64,000 nt of DNA from Zobellella taiwanensis (GCF_003012795.1 NZ_PXYH01000002.1:124001-188000); one strand, 5' to 3'; shown: positions 17,824-25,979, counted from the first letter of the stretch. A program made the numbers and translations. The notes: generated by a model from the letters alone, not told the origin.

Positions 17824-19611
17824 ATGGAGAAAAAAAGTCTGAACGGGCCGCTTTTGTACTGGTCCACCCTGGGGGGCATGATGCGCCGCCACAAACCCCT
17901 GTTGATCAATGCCCATCTCTACGCCCTGGTGGGCACCCTGCTGGCGGTTCCCGTCCCCCTGCTGATGCCGCTGCTGGTGGACGAGGTACTGCTCGACAGT
18001 CCGGGCACCCTGCTGGCCTGGCTGGATCGCCTGCTGCCCGGCGCCTGGCAGGGCGGTGTCGGCTATATACTGGCGGTACTGGTGGTGACCCTGTTGTTGC
18101 GGCTGCTGTCGTTGGGCTTCAATATTTTGCAGGGGCGCCAGTTTGCCCGGGTGGCCAAACACATTACGTTTCAGATCCGCCGCCGGCTGACCCGCCAGCT
18201 GATGCGCACCCCGCTGCGGGCATTCGAGTCGGTCGGTGCCGGCAGCGTCAGCTCCCACTACATCACCGACGTGGAAACCCTCGACAAGTTTCTCGGGGAA
18301 ACCCTGAGCCGGTTGTTGATCAGCCTGCTGAGCGTGCTCGGCACCGCCGTGGTGCTGCTGCTTATCAATTGGCAACTGGGCCTGTTCATTCTGTTGCTCA
18401 ATCCCGTTGTGGTGTACTTTTCCAGCCGCCTGGGCGCCAAGGTCAAACACCTGAAACGCAATGAAAACCGGGCGTTCGAGCTGTTCCAGCAAGCGCTGGT
18501 GGAAACCCTGGACGGCATTCAGGAGATCCGCGCCGCCAACCGCGAACGCCACTACCTGTTGCGGGTCATTGACCGGGCCCGGGGCGTGCGCGACAGCGCC
18601 ATCGAGTTTCACTGGAAAAGCGAGGCCGCAGGCCGGGCCAGTTTTTTGCTGTTTTTGTCGGGCGTCGAGCTGTTTCGTGCCGTCGGCATGATCATGGTGC
18701 TCTATACCGATCTCACCGTTGGCCAGATCTTTGCTGTATTCAGCTATCTCTGGTTCATGATGGGACCGGTGCAGGAGCTGCTCAACATGCAGTACTCCTT
18801 CTATGCCGCCGACGCCGCCCGCAAGCGCATCAATACCATGCTGTCCCTGGGCGGCGAGCCCGAGCCCCAGGGCCGGTGCAACCCTTTTGCCGGTGTCCCT
18901 ACCCTGCCCATCGAGGTGGAACGGCTGCGGTTTTCCTACGATGGCGAGCGGCGGGTGCTGGACGACGTCAGCCTGCAGATCCGGGCTGGCGAAAAGGTTG
19001 CCCTGGTCGGAGCCAGCGGCGGCGGCAAGTCGACCTTTATCCAGTTGCTGCTGGGGCTGTACCCGGCGGACGAGGGCCATATCCGCTTTGGCGGCGTCGA
19101 CAGCAGCGACATCGGCTTTGCCACCATCCGCGAGCATGTGGCGACCGTTTTGCAGCAGCCGGTGTTGTTCAACGACACCGTCAGGGCCAACCTTTGCCTG
19201 GGCGATGAACACCGGGACGATGCCATCTGGCAGGCGCTCAGGGTTGCTCAGCTGGATGAGGTAGTGGCGACCATGGCGCTGGGGCTGGACACGGAAATCG
19301 GCCGGCGCGGAGTGCGCCTGTCGGGCGGCCAGCAGCAACGGCTGGCCATTGCCCGCATGGTGCTCAAGGAGCCGGCCATCGTGATCCTGGATGAGGCCAC
19401 CTCGGCGCTGGATACCGACACCGAGGCGCGCCTGCATCAGGCGTTGGCCGATTTCCTGCGCGGGCGTACCACCCTGATAGTGGCGCACCGGCTGAGCTCG
19501 GTACGCCAGGCCGACCGGGTGCTGGTTTTCGAGGATGGCAAGATAACTCAGTCCGGCACCCACCACGAGCTGCTTGAGCAGCCGGGACTGTACCGGACCC
19601 TGTATCGATGA
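17824..19611 (+). CDS. ABC exporter, fused permease/ATPase (MsbA/lipid-peptide type)
   Basis: Inner-membrane half-transporter of 595 residues, expected to act as a homodimer. The N-terminal exporter domain (about 1-320) has six hydrophobic segments, including LVGTLLAVPVPLLMPLLVDE and GYILAVLVVTLLLRLL. The C-terminal ATPase has Walker A VGASGGGKST, signature LSGGQQQRLAIARM, Walker B IVILDEATSALD and the H-loop VAHRLSS. The start is taken as ATG 17824, which follows GGTGA; a TTG lies one codon earlier. The substrate is not deducible: lipid, peptide or drug are all possible. Divergent from msrC and convergent with yebG, whose stop is 6 bp away. Confidence 0.88.
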   Translation: MEKKSLNGPLLYWSTLGGMMRRHKPLLINAHLYALVGTLLAVPVPLLMPLLVDEVLLDSPGTLLAWLDRLLPGAWQGGVGYILAVLVVTLLLRLLSLGFNILQGRQFARVAKHITFQIRRRLTRQLMRTPLRAFESVGAGSVSSHYITDVETLDKFLGETLSRLLISLLSVLGTAVVLLLINWQLGLFILLLNPVVVYFSSRLGAKVKHLKRNENRAFELFQQALVETLDGIQEIRAANRERHYLLRVIDRARGVRDSAIEFHWKSEAAGRASFLLFLSGVELFRAVGMIMVLYTDLTVGQIFAVFSYLWFMMGPVQELLNMQYSFYAADAARKRINTMLSLGGEPEPQGRCNPFAGVPTLPIEVERLRFSYDGERRVLDDVSLQIRAGEKVALVGASGGGKSTFIQLLLGLYPADEGHIRFGGVDSSDIGFATIREHVATVLQQPVLFNDTVRANLCLGDEHRDDAIWQALRVAQLDEVVATMALGLDTEIGRRGVRLSGGQQQRLAIARMVLKEPAIVILDEATSALDTDTEARLHQALADFLRGRTTLIVAHRLSSVRQADRVLVFEDGKITQSGTHHELLEQPGLYRTLYR

Positions 19612-19617
19612 GGGGGC

Positions 19618-19908
19618 TCAGGCGACGGCCTTGATGTCGCCCTTGTCTTCCTTTTCCTTGTCTTCCTTTTCCTTGTCTTTGACCGGTTTTTTGCGCGGTC
19701 CGGCGAGCTGGTCCTGGTGTTGGGCCAGATACAGGGCCAGGGCTTCCCGTTCCTGCTCCGCCAGGTTTACCGGCGCCTCGGCCAGCAATTGCTCGATGTG
19801 CTCGGCCAGATCGAGCAGGCGATCATAGGCATCCGCCTCTTTCTTGTTGGTAAAGCTCATTTTTTCGATCCCGTTTCTGACAACCAGGTATTGGATGGTT
19901 ACGGCCAT
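19618..19908 (-). CDS. yebG: SOS-induced YebG family protein
   Basis: Small cytosolic DNA-damage-inducible protein of 96 residues; function unknown beyond LexA control in E. coli. The YebG core MAVTIQYLVVRNGIEKMSF, TNKKEADAYDRLLDLAEHI and EQEREALALYLAQHQDQL is intact. The C-terminus is a Lys/Glu/Asp-rich repeat (DKEKEDKEKEDKGD). The ATG at 19908 follows AAGGAG; a perfect LexA box lies 16 bp upstream. Its first 35 codons lie within the left unit of the 552-bp duplication, so a truncated second copy exists at 20281-20460. Confidence 0.93.
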   Translation of the reverse strand: MAVTIQYLVVRNGIEKMSFTNKKEADAYDRLLDLAEHIEQLLAEAPVNLAEQEREALALYLAQHQDQLAGPRKKPVKDKEKEDKEKEDKGDIKAVA

Positions 19909-19924
19909 AGCTGACTCCTTTTTT

Positions 19925-19940
19925 CTGTATATAAATACAG
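19925..19940 (-). promoter_or_regulatory. LexA box of yebG
   Basis: CTGTATATAAATACAG is a full match to the gammaproteobacterial SOS box CTGT-N8-ACAG, ending 16 bp before the yebG start codon, where LexA would block the promoter. An identical copy lies at 20477-20492. Confidence 0.93.
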
Positions 19941-20031
19941 TACTTGGGCTTTTGCCCGTATGCAAGTCTTAGCTGGTGGCGGTTTTTCTTCCCCCTGGCT
20001 GGCGGGCTGGTCATTTATGACTAAAATTCAA

Positions 20032-20131
20032 GCAGAAGTGCACCCTTTCGGTGACTTCTCACTAGCGCACGGCTCAGCAAATGAGCCATTCCCCTAAGCC
20101 AGGTACACGGATTTTGTACCTGGCTTTTTTT
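20032..20131 (+). ncRNA. sdsR: SdsR (RyeB)-like small RNA, copy 1
   Basis: About 100 nt. The centre CTAGCGCACGGCTC - loop - GAGCCATTCCCCT matches the conserved single-stranded region and hairpin of E. coli SdsR as I recall it. The 3' end is a strong terminator (AGCCAGGTAC pairing with GTACCTGGCT, then seven or more T). A 5' stem forms between GAAGTGCACC and GGTGACTTC. A sigma-S-like -10 CTAAAATT at 20021-20028 puts the start near 20032. In enterics SdsR is sigma-S-dependent, Hfq-bound and represses outer-membrane and mutS mRNAs. Placement between yebG and tus is within the duplicated unit. Confidence 0.82.
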
Positions 20132-20211
20132 CATCCGGTTCGTGCACCGAAAGATTATGTAAAATAAACGGCTTTTCTTGTTAGCCCTTGGAGCTTTGTG
20201 GTTTGGCGATC

Positions 20212-20239
20212 TTGCAGTTTCTGAGCGATACGGTAATGT
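20212..20239 (+). promoter_or_regulatory. probable tus promoter (copy 1)
   Basis: TTGCAG at 20212-20217, 16-bp spacer, TAATGT at 20234-20239. The predicted start (about 20246) falls just before the Ter-like site, so Tus bound there would block its own transcription. In this copy it drives only the truncated tus; the identical element at 20764-20791 serves the intact gene. Confidence 0.45.
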
Positions 20240-20249
20240 GTTTCTCTAC

Positions 20250-20269
20250 TATTGTATGTTGGCATAATA
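20250..20269 (+). other. candidate Ter (Tus-binding) site, copy 1
   Basis: TATTGTATGTTGGCATAATA. It shares GTATGTTG with the conserved left part of E. coli Ter sites, including the guanine of the critical GC(6) pair, and lies directly before the tus start, as TerB does in E. coli. The identical 20-mer occurs at 20802-20821 (duplication) and at 37186-37205 (independent context). By analogy the blocking face is to the left. Confidence 0.6.
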
Positions 20270-20270
20270 A

Positions 20271-20405
20271 ATGATGATGTTTACCCTTGCCGCGCAACTG
20301 CGCGATACCCTGTTGCAACTGGAAAACGCCATGGCCGATCTCGGCCAATGGCTGCGCCCAGATCGAGCAGGCGATCATAGGCATCCGCCTCTTTCTTGTT
20401 GGTAA
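20271..20405 (+). pseudogene. truncated tus 5' fragment created by the duplication
   Basis: The left-unit copy of the tus start: about 29 codons identical to the intact gene (MMMFTLAAQLRDTLLQLE...), then a switch at the unit junction into antisense yebG sequence and a TAA at 20403, giving 44 codons in total. It retains promoter, Ter-like site and start codon, so it may be transcribed and translated, but it lacks all DNA-binding parts of Tus. Confidence 0.85.
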
Positions 20406-20460
20406 AGCTCATTTTTTCGATCCCGTTTCTGACAACCAGGTATTGGATGGTTACGGCCAT
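20281..20460 (-). pseudogene. truncated yebG 5' fragment created by the duplication
   Basis: The right-unit copy of yebG: residues 1-34 are identical to YebG (MAVTIQYLVVRNGIEKMSF... to DRLLDL), then the frame crosses the unit junction into antisense tus sequence and ends at 20281 after 59 residues. It keeps the AAGGAG ribosome site and its own perfect LexA box, so an SOS-induced chimeric peptide could be made, but no function is expected. Confidence 0.85.
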
Positions 20461-20476
20461 AGCTGACTCCTTTTTT

Positions 20477-20492
20477 CTGTATATAAATACAG
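20477..20492 (-). promoter_or_regulatory. LexA box, duplicate copy
   Basis: Exact copy of the yebG SOS box CTGTATATAAATACAG, 552 bp from the first. It controls only the truncated yebG copy, and it adds a second LexA site to the chromosome at this locus. Confidence 0.9.
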
Positions 20493-20583
20493 TACTTGGG
20501 CTTTTGCCCGTATGCAAGTCTTAGCTGGTGGCGGTTTTTCTTCCCCCTGGCTGGCGGGCTGGTCATTTATGACTAAAATTCAA

Positions 20584-20683
20584 GCAGAAGTGCACCCTTT
20601 CGGTGACTTCTCACTAGCGCACGGCTCAGCAAATGAGCCATTCCCCTAAGCCAGGTACACGGATTTTGTACCTGGCTTTTTTT
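20584..20683 (+). ncRNA. sdsR: SdsR (RyeB)-like small RNA, copy 2
   Basis: Identical copy of the sRNA at 20032-20131 with the same upstream sequence (including the sigma-S-like -10 at 20573-20580) and terminator. Both copies should be active, doubling the gene dose of a stationary-phase regulator. Confidence 0.8.
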
Positions 20684-20801
20684 CATCCGGTTCGTGCACC
20701 GAAAGATTATGTAAAATAAACGGCTTTTCTTGTTAGCCCTTGGAGCTTTGTGGTTTGGCGATCTTGCAGTTTCTGAGCGATACGGTAATGTGTTTCTCTA
20801 C

Positions 20802-20821
20802 TATTGTATGTTGGCATAATA
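20802..20821 (+). other. candidate Ter (Tus-binding) site, copy 2, at intact tus
   Basis: Same 20-mer TATTGTATGTTGGCATAATA, ending 1 bp before the first ATG of intact tus. It occupies the position where a Shine-Dalgarno sequence would be, and no purine-rich ribosome site is seen. Tus binding here would cover the transcription start region. Confidence 0.6.
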
Positions 20822-20822
20822 A

Positions 20823-21728
20823 ATGATGATGTTTACCCTTGCCGCGCAACTGCGCGATACCCTGTTGCAACTGGAAAACGCCATGGCCGATCTCGGCCAA
20901 TGGCTGCGCCATAGCGCCGGCGAACACCCCGATGCCGCCTGTTACCTCCTGCCAGACACTCCCCTCGGCCAAGAACACGAGCCGATCGACACCATCGCCA
21001 TTCAGGGCCGGCTCACCGGCCGGGACGCCCTTGAGGCGAGCATCAATGCCTATACCCGCTGGCACCTGCAACCCGACTGCTCGGCCAAGGCCAGTTTTCG
21101 CCTGCCGGGCTATATCTGCCTGCCCGCCGGCGCAGCCCCGGAGCTGGCTCCGAGGATAGAGCATATCAATCGGCTCAAGCAGTCTTTCCGCGATCAGGTC
21201 CAGCAGTTGGGAAGCCGGGACCGCAAGTTTGCCCTGGTGCACGATACCCTGCCCGGCCTCATCACCCTGCAGGTGTACCGCAAGCTGGTGCTGTTGCCCC
21301 GCCCCGCCGCCCGGCTCGGCTTTACCTGGGCCAACAAGCAGATTATCCGCAAGCTCGACAAGTCCGAGCTGGTCGGGCAACTGACCCAGGCCCGGCTCAC
21401 CCCGCCCCCCCTGGTGGATGCCCAAACCTGGCAACAGTGTGTCGATCGGGAAATTTATGACGTCAAACGGCTGCCGCCCGGGGTGGAGCTGCGCCTGCGC
21501 CGACCGGTCAAGACCCACCCCATGGTCAATGTGCGCTGGATGGAGGAAAACCAGCCCCGCCAGCAGCAGTTCAAGGCCCACCTGCCGCTGTTGCTGTGCC
21601 AGGATTCCCCGGCCAGGGTAACACCGCTCGGGGATTATCCGCCGGCACGCCGGCGGCAGCGACGGGCGGCGGAGATCGACGGCGAGCCGCTGATCCCGCG
21701 GCTGCACATTTACCCCTACCGGCCCTGA
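20823..21728 (+). CDS. tus: replication terminus site-binding protein Tus
   Basis: Monomeric DNA-binding protein that binds Ter sites and arrests replication forks from one direction by blocking DnaB helicase. It has 301 residues (E. coli 309). Family-defining blocks are HINRLKQSFRDQV, LPGLITLQVYRKLVLL, LGFTWANKQIIRKL, LRLRRPVKTHPMVNVRW and the C-terminal PLIPRLHIYPY. All have clear counterparts in E. coli Tus. Three ATGs in a row (20823, 20826, 20829) could start it. A Ter-like site abuts the start, consistent with autoregulation. The first ~29 codons are duplicated upstream. Confidence 0.92.
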   Translation: MMMFTLAAQLRDTLLQLENAMADLGQWLRHSAGEHPDAACYLLPDTPLGQEHEPIDTIAIQGRLTGRDALEASINAYTRWHLQPDCSAKASFRLPGYICLPAGAAPELAPRIEHINRLKQSFRDQVQQLGSRDRKFALVHDTLPGLITLQVYRKLVLLPRPAARLGFTWANKQIIRKLDKSELVGQLTQARLTPPPLVDAQTWQQCVDREIYDVKRLPPGVELRLRRPVKTHPMVNVRWMEENQPRQQQFKAHLPLLLCQDSPARVTPLGDYPPARRRQRRAAEIDGEPLIPRLHIYPYRP

Positions 21729-21746
21729 GCCCGGTCCATGCCGAAC

Positions 21747-21775
21747 TGGCATGATAATGGTTATCATGTTTAAAT
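21747..21775 (+). promoter_or_regulatory. Fur box within the promoter of the MFS gene
   Basis: TGATAATGGTTATCA (21752-21766) differs from the 7-1-7 Fur consensus TGATAATNATTATCA at one base and sits in a longer palindrome CATGATAATGGTTATCATG. It occupies the 17-bp spacer between a possible -35 TGGCAT (21747) and -10 TTAAAT (21770). This predicts iron repression of the gene starting at 21806. Confidence 0.7.
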
Positions 21776-21805
21776 TGGTTTCACTTGTTACTTCTGGACC
21801 CCGCC

Positions 21806-23008
21806 ATGGCCCTGCCCCTTTCCCTGCTCCTGCTGTTGGCCAGCCTCGCCGGCCTGACTCCGCTCGCCATCGACATGTACCTGCCCAGCCTGCCCACCAT
21901 AGCGCGCGATCTGGGGGTGCCCATCGCCCAGGCCCAGCTGACCATCAGCGTCTTCCTCGCCGGCTTTGCCCTGGGCCAGCTGTTCTATGGCCCGCTGGCC
22001 GACGCTGTGGGGCGCAAACCGGTGATGCTCGGTGGCCTGGCCCTGTTCACCCTGGCCAGCCTGGGCTGCGCCTTCGCCAACAGCATTGAAACCCTGATGG
22101 CGTTCCGGCTGCTGCAGGCCATCGGTGGCGCGGCGGGATCGGTGGTGCTCAACGCCCTGTTGCGGGATTTGTTCGAGCGGGACATGTTCGCCCGGGTGAT
22201 GTCCATGGTGATCCTGGTGATGACGCTGGCACCGCTGCTGGCCCCCATTGTGGGCGGCTACCTGCTGCTGATTGGCCACTGGCACAGCATTTTCTGGCTG
22301 CTGGCGGTCATCGGCGCCCTGGTCAGCCTGACCCTGGCCATCAAGATACCGGAAACCCTCAGGCCCGAGCATCGGCAAAGCTTCCGGTTGCTGCCGGTCT
22401 TGCGCAACTATGGCCGGGTGCTGGGCAACCGTCCGGCACTGGGCTACATCGGCTGCGGGGCACTGACCACGGCGTCCATGTTCGCCTTTATCTCCGGCTC
22501 GCCCATGGTCTATATCGAGCTGTTCGGGGTGGCTGCTGAGCATTACGGCCTGCTGTTCGGCCTGAACATACTGCTGCTGATGCTGCTCACCTTCGCCAAC
22601 AGCCGGCTGGTGAAAACCCTGGGCAGCAACCGCCTGCTGCGCATCGGCCTCACGGTCGGCTCGGGCGGCGCCCTGCTGCTGCTGGCCACCGCCGCCACCG
22701 GCTTCGGCGGCCTGTGGGGCATAGTGCTGCCGGTGATGCTGGTGATCTCCCAGATAAGCCTCATTGGCGCCAACGCCATGGCCGGGCTGCTCGGCCATTT
22801 CCCGGAGGCCGCCGGCACCGCCTCGGCCCTGGCCGGCACCACCCGTTTCGGCCTCGGTGCCCTGTCCGCTTTCGCGGTCAACGCCAGCCACGAGCTGTCG
22901 GCCCTGCCCATGGCGCTGGTAATGACCCTGTGTACCTGGCTGGCCCTGCTCAGTTACTGGCTGCTGGTGCGCCCGGCACTGACCGGCCGGGCGCAAATTC
23001 AGCCCTGA
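21806..23008 (+). CDS. Bcr/CflA-type MFS efflux transporter, probably Fur-regulated
   Basis: Twelve-helix drug:H+ antiporter (DHA1) of the inner membrane, 400 residues. Helix 1 carries the Bcr/CflA motif LTPLAIDMYLPSLPTIA; the cytoplasmic loop 2-3 signature is GPLADAVGRKPVML, and helix 4-5 contains the antiporter motif region around FRLLQAIGGAAGSVVLNA. The start is taken as ATG 21806; the frame opens at a TTG seven codons earlier. The strong Fur box upstream suggests export of an iron-related compound such as a siderophore, though no siderophore synthesis gene is nearby. Bcr homologues otherwise export bicyclomycin and sulfonamides. Confidence 0.87.
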   Translation: MALPLSLLLLLASLAGLTPLAIDMYLPSLPTIARDLGVPIAQAQLTISVFLAGFALGQLFYGPLADAVGRKPVMLGGLALFTLASLGCAFANSIETLMAFRLLQAIGGAAGSVVLNALLRDLFERDMFARVMSMVILVMTLAPLLAPIVGGYLLLIGHWHSIFWLLAVIGALVSLTLAIKIPETLRPEHRQSFRLLPVLRNYGRVLGNRPALGYIGCGALTTASMFAFISGSPMVYIELFGVAAEHYGLLFGLNILLLMLLTFANSRLVKTLGSNRLLRIGLTVGSGGALLLLATAATGFGGLWGIVLPVMLVISQISLIGANAMAGLLGHFPEAAGTASALAGTTRFGLGALSAFAVNASHELSALPMALVMTLCTWLALLSYWLLVRPALTGRAQIQP

Positions 23009-23104
23009 AAGCCGTTTTTTAATACCGGCGCAAGTGTTATAACTAATGGCCGTCGCAGTTTGCGACCCGGACAACATTTATTATCACAAGGAATTAACAA
23101 TACT

Positions 23105-24295
23105 ATGTTTGAGAAGGTCACCGCCGCACCGGCCGACCCCATCCTGGGCCTGACCGATGCTTTCCGCAAGGATCCCCGTACCGACAAAATCAACCTGGGC
23201 GTGGGCATCTACAAAGACGAAGCCGGCCAGACCCCGGTGCTGCGTTGTGTCAAAAAAGCCGAAGCCCGCCTGGTGCAGGAGCAGACCACCAAGAACTATC
23301 TCAGCATAGAGGGCACCGAGGCCTACGGCCGCGTGGTGCAGAAACTGCTGTTCGGTGCCGGCTCCGCCGTAACCGAAGCCGGCCGCGCCCGCACCGCCCA
23401 GGCCCCCGGCGGCACCGGCGCCCTGCGCATTGCCGGCGAATTCATCGCCCGCCAGCTCGGCGGCGGCACCATCTGGATTTCCAACCCCACCTGGGCCAAC
23501 CACAGAGCCGTGTTTACCGCCGCCGGCCTGGCCGTGAAGGAATACGGTTATTACAACGCCGCCACCAAGGATCTGGACTTTGACGCCATGCTGGCCGATC
23601 TGTCCCAGGCCAAGGCCGGCGACGTGGTACTGCTGCACGGCTGCTGCCACAACCCCACCGGCATCGATCCCACCGCCGAGCAATGGCAACAACTGGCCAA
23701 ACTCTCCGCCGAGAAAGGCTGGCTGCCGCTGTTCGATTTCGCCTACCAGGGCTTTGCCAAGGGCATAGAGGAAGACGCCTACGGCCTGCGGGTGTTCGCC
23801 GAGCACAACCAGGAACTGCTGATCGCCAGCTCCTTCTCCAAGAACTTCGGTCTGTACAATGAGCGGGTGGGCGCCTTCACCCTGGTGGCAACCGACGCCG
23901 CCGTGGCCGACACCGCCTTCAGCCAGGTGAAAACCATCATCCGCGCCAACTACTCCAACCCGCCCTCCCACGGCGCCGCCGTGGTAGCCATGGTGGCCGA
24001 GGACGCCGAGCTGTACCAGGACTGGCTCAAGGAGCTGGCCGAGATGCGCGACCGCATCCAGGAAATGCGTACCCTGCTGGTGGAAAAGCTGTCCAGCCGC
24101 GGTGTGGATCAGGACTTTGGCTTTATCGCCCGCCAGAACGGCATGTTCTCCTTCTCCGGCCTGGACAAGGATCAGGTGGAGCGGCTGAAGAACGAATTCG
24201 GTATCTACATTGTCGGCTCCGGCCGTATCAGCGTGGCCGGTATCACCAAGTCGAACATCGACGCCCTGTGCGACGCCATCGCCGCCGTGATCTGA
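23105..24295 (+). CDS. aspC: aspartate/aromatic aminotransferase
   Basis: PLP enzyme interconverting aspartate plus 2-oxoglutarate with oxaloacetate plus glutamate, and able to transaminate aromatic keto acids. It has 396 residues, the same as E. coli AspC. Key segments are [13 protein letters not shown] at the N-terminus, [24 protein letters not shown], the PLP-lysine segment [15 protein letters not shown], and [13 protein letters not shown]. The ATG at 23105 matches the family start and follows AAGGA. It could equally be called tyrB by sequence class, but the AspC N-terminus fits better. Terminated by a hairpin shared with the convergent chemoreceptor. Confidence 0.95.
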   Translation: MFEKVTAAPADPILGLTDAFRKDPRTDKINLGVGIYKDEAGQTPVLRCVKKAEARLVQEQTTKNYLSIEGTEAYGRVVQKLLFGAGSAVTEAGRARTAQAPGGTGALRIAGEFIARQLGGGTIWISNPTWANHRAVFTAAGLAVKEYGYYNAATKDLDFDAMLADLSQAKAGDVVLLHGCCHNPTGIDPTAEQWQQLAKLSAEKGWLPLFDFAYQGFAKGIEEDAYGLRVFAEHNQELLIASSFSKNFGLYNERVGAFTLVATDAAVADTAFSQVKTIIRANYSNPPSHGAAVVAMVAEDAELYQDWLKELAEMRDRIQEMRTLLVEKLSSRGVDQDFGFIARQNGMFSFSGLDKDQVERLKNEFGIYIVGSGRISVAGITKSNIDALCDAIAAVI

Positions 24296-24312
24296 GCCCT
24301 GCCCCGGGCGAA

Positions 24313-24345
24313 TAAAAAAAGCCCCGCTTGTAGCGGGGCTTTTTC
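24313..24345. terminator. bidirectional terminator between aspC and the chemoreceptor gene
   Basis: GCCCCGC (24321-24327) pairs with GCGGGGC (24333-24339), with an A run before and a T run after, so it can stop transcription from both convergent genes. Confidence 0.87.
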
Positions 24346-24356
24346 ATGGCCGGCGT

Positions 24357-25979
24357 TTAGATCACAAAGCGGGTCACCAGGGTGTTCAGCTCGCCCGCCA
24401 GGCGTGCCAGCTCCTGGCTGGAGGCGCTGGTCTGGTTGGCCCCGGCCGAGGTCTGCACCGAGAGATCGCGGATATTGACGAGGTTGCCGTCCACTTCCCG
24501 CGCCACCTGGGCCTGCTCCTCGGCGGCGCTGGCGATGGCCACGTTGCGATCGTTGATCTGGGAAATGCTGGTGGCAATCTGCACCAGGGCATCGCCCGCC
24601 TCCCGGGCGATTTTCAGGGTATCGCCGGTGCGGCTGTTGCTGCTTTGCATGGCGGCTACCGCCTCCTGGGAGCCACGCTGCACCGCCTGGATCATCTGCT
24701 CGATCTCCTTGGTGGACTCCTGGGTGCGGTGCGCCAGGGCACGCACTTCGTCGGCCACCACCGCAAAGCCGCGGCCCGACTCGCCGGCCCGGGCCGCTTC
24801 GATGGCGGCGTTGAGCGCCAGCAGGTTGGTCTGATCGGCGATCGCCCGGATCACATCCAGCACAGTGGTGATGTCGTTGACCCGGGTCGCCAGGGTCTCG
24901 ATTTCCTGCATGGTCTCGCCGATTTCTCCGGCCAGGCCCTCGATGGAGGTCACCGTCTGCCCGACCCGCTCGCGACCGAACTGGGCGCGCTCGTCGGCCA
25001 GCTCCGATTCCTGGGAGGTGGTGGCGGCATTGCGCGCCACTTCCTCGATGGCGGTGGTCATTTCAGTCACTGCGGTGGCCGCCTGCTCCAGCTCCTGGCT
25101 CTGCTGGTGCAGCCCGCGGGTGGAGTCCTCGGTGACCGAGCTCAGCTCTTCGGAGGTGGACGCCAGCTGGTGGGAGGAGTCGGAAATCAGCTTTACCGTA
25201 TCCTGCAGGCTGCGCTGCATCCGCCCGAGGGCCGCCAGCAGCCGGGCCGGCTCGTCCTTGCCGGACACCTTCACCGGCCGGGTCAGATCGCCGGCGGCGA
25301 TCACCTCGGCCACCTTTACCGCATCGGAGATGGGTTGCACTATGCTGCGGGTCAGCAGCCAGGCCAGGGCCGCCATGCCGGCCAGCGCCAGCAGCATCAG
25401 GATGATGATGGCACTGCGCGACAGGGCATAGGTCCGGTCGGTTTCGTCGTTGGTGTCACGGATGCGCTGCTGTTGCAGCTCGTTGAGTTCACGCAGCACC
25501 GCCGTCATCTGATCCGCCAGGGGACCCAGTTCGTCCCGGGAGACCACTGTGGCACGCCAGGTATCGCCGGAAGCCGCCAGATCCAGGGCCTGACGCTGGG
25601 TTTCCCAGTAACGGGCTTCCAGCCCGAGGAAGCGTTCGGTCAGTTCGCGGGCCTCGGGCAGGCTCGCCAGTTCGCCGTAGCGGGCCTTCTGTTCATCCAG
25701 CTGTTGGCGGGCATTGGCCAGCCGGCTGCGGTACTCCTGCTGTTCATCCCGATTAACTGCGTGGATCAGGCCCAGGGTATGCAGCCGGATACGCAGGAAT
25801 TCCTTGTTGATGTTCTCCACCGCACTCAGGCTGGGCACCCTATGATCGGCAATCTGGGTGATCTGGGCGTTGAGCCCGGACAGCTGGACCAGGCTCAGCA
25901 CACCGAGCACCAGCATCAGTATCCCTATGATGCCAAAGGCCAGCGCGGACCTCAGGCCGATATTGATTTGACGAAACAC
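24357..25979 (-). CDS. methyl-accepting chemotaxis protein
   Basis: Transmembrane chemoreceptor of 540 residues. TM1 lies at about 11-32, a four-helix-bundle (4HB_MCP) periplasmic sensor at about 35-185, TM2 at about 190-210, and HAMP at about 211-265. A signalling coiled coil with the hairpin tip [20 protein letters not shown] is followed by [18 protein letters not shown]. There is no C-terminal pentapeptide for CheR/CheB docking, so it probably relies on other receptors for efficient methylation. The GTG start at 25979 is fixed by GGAGGAG just upstream. A sigma-28 promoter precedes it. The ligand is unknown. Confidence 0.93.
   Translation of the reverse strand: MFRQINIGLRSALAFGIIGILMLVLGVLSLVQLSGLNAQITQIADHRVPSLSAVENINKEFLRIRLHTLGLIHAVNRDEQQEYRSRLANARQQLDEQKARYGELASLPEARELTERFLGLEARYWETQRQALDLAASGDTWRATVVSRDELGPLADQMTAVLRELNELQQQRIRDTNDETDRTYALSRSAIIILMLLALAGMAALAWLLTRSIVQPISDAVKVAEVIAAGDLTRPVKVSGKDEPARLLAALGRMQRSLQDTVKLISDSSHQLASTSEELSSVTEDSTRGLHQQSQELEQAATAVTEMTTAIEEVARNAATTSQESELADERAQFGRERVGQTVTSIEGLAGEIGETMQEIETLATRVNDITTVLDVIRAIADQTNLLALNAAIEAARAGESGRGFAVVADEVRALAHRTQESTKEIEQMIQAVQRGSQEAVAAMQSSNSRTGDTLKIAREAGDALVQIATSISQINDRNVAIASAAEEQAQVAREVDGNLVNIRDLSVQTSAGANQTSASSQELARLAGELNTLVTRFVI

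Larger units (their letters stand above)
19806..20909. repeat. 552-bp perfect tandem duplication (yebG 5' end, sdsR, Ter, tus 5' end)
   Basis: 19806-20357 is repeated at 20358-20909 with no mismatch found on reading both units through. Each unit carries, left to right, the first 35 codons of yebG (minus strand), a LexA box, an SdsR-like sRNA gene with terminator, a tus promoter, a Ter-like site and the first ~29 codons of tus. The junction shares only CC with the flanks, so it arose by near-illegitimate recombination rather than between long repeats or IS elements. Intact yebG uses the left unit and intact tus the right one, so neither gene was lost. Perfect identity implies a very recent event; an assembly error cannot be excluded. 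Confidence 0.95.

Noticed and set aside
19806-20909. CRISPR or mobile element as explanation of the direct repeat
   Set aside because: Only two adjacent copies, 552 bp long, with gene content; no spacers, terminal inverted repeats, target-site duplication or transposase.
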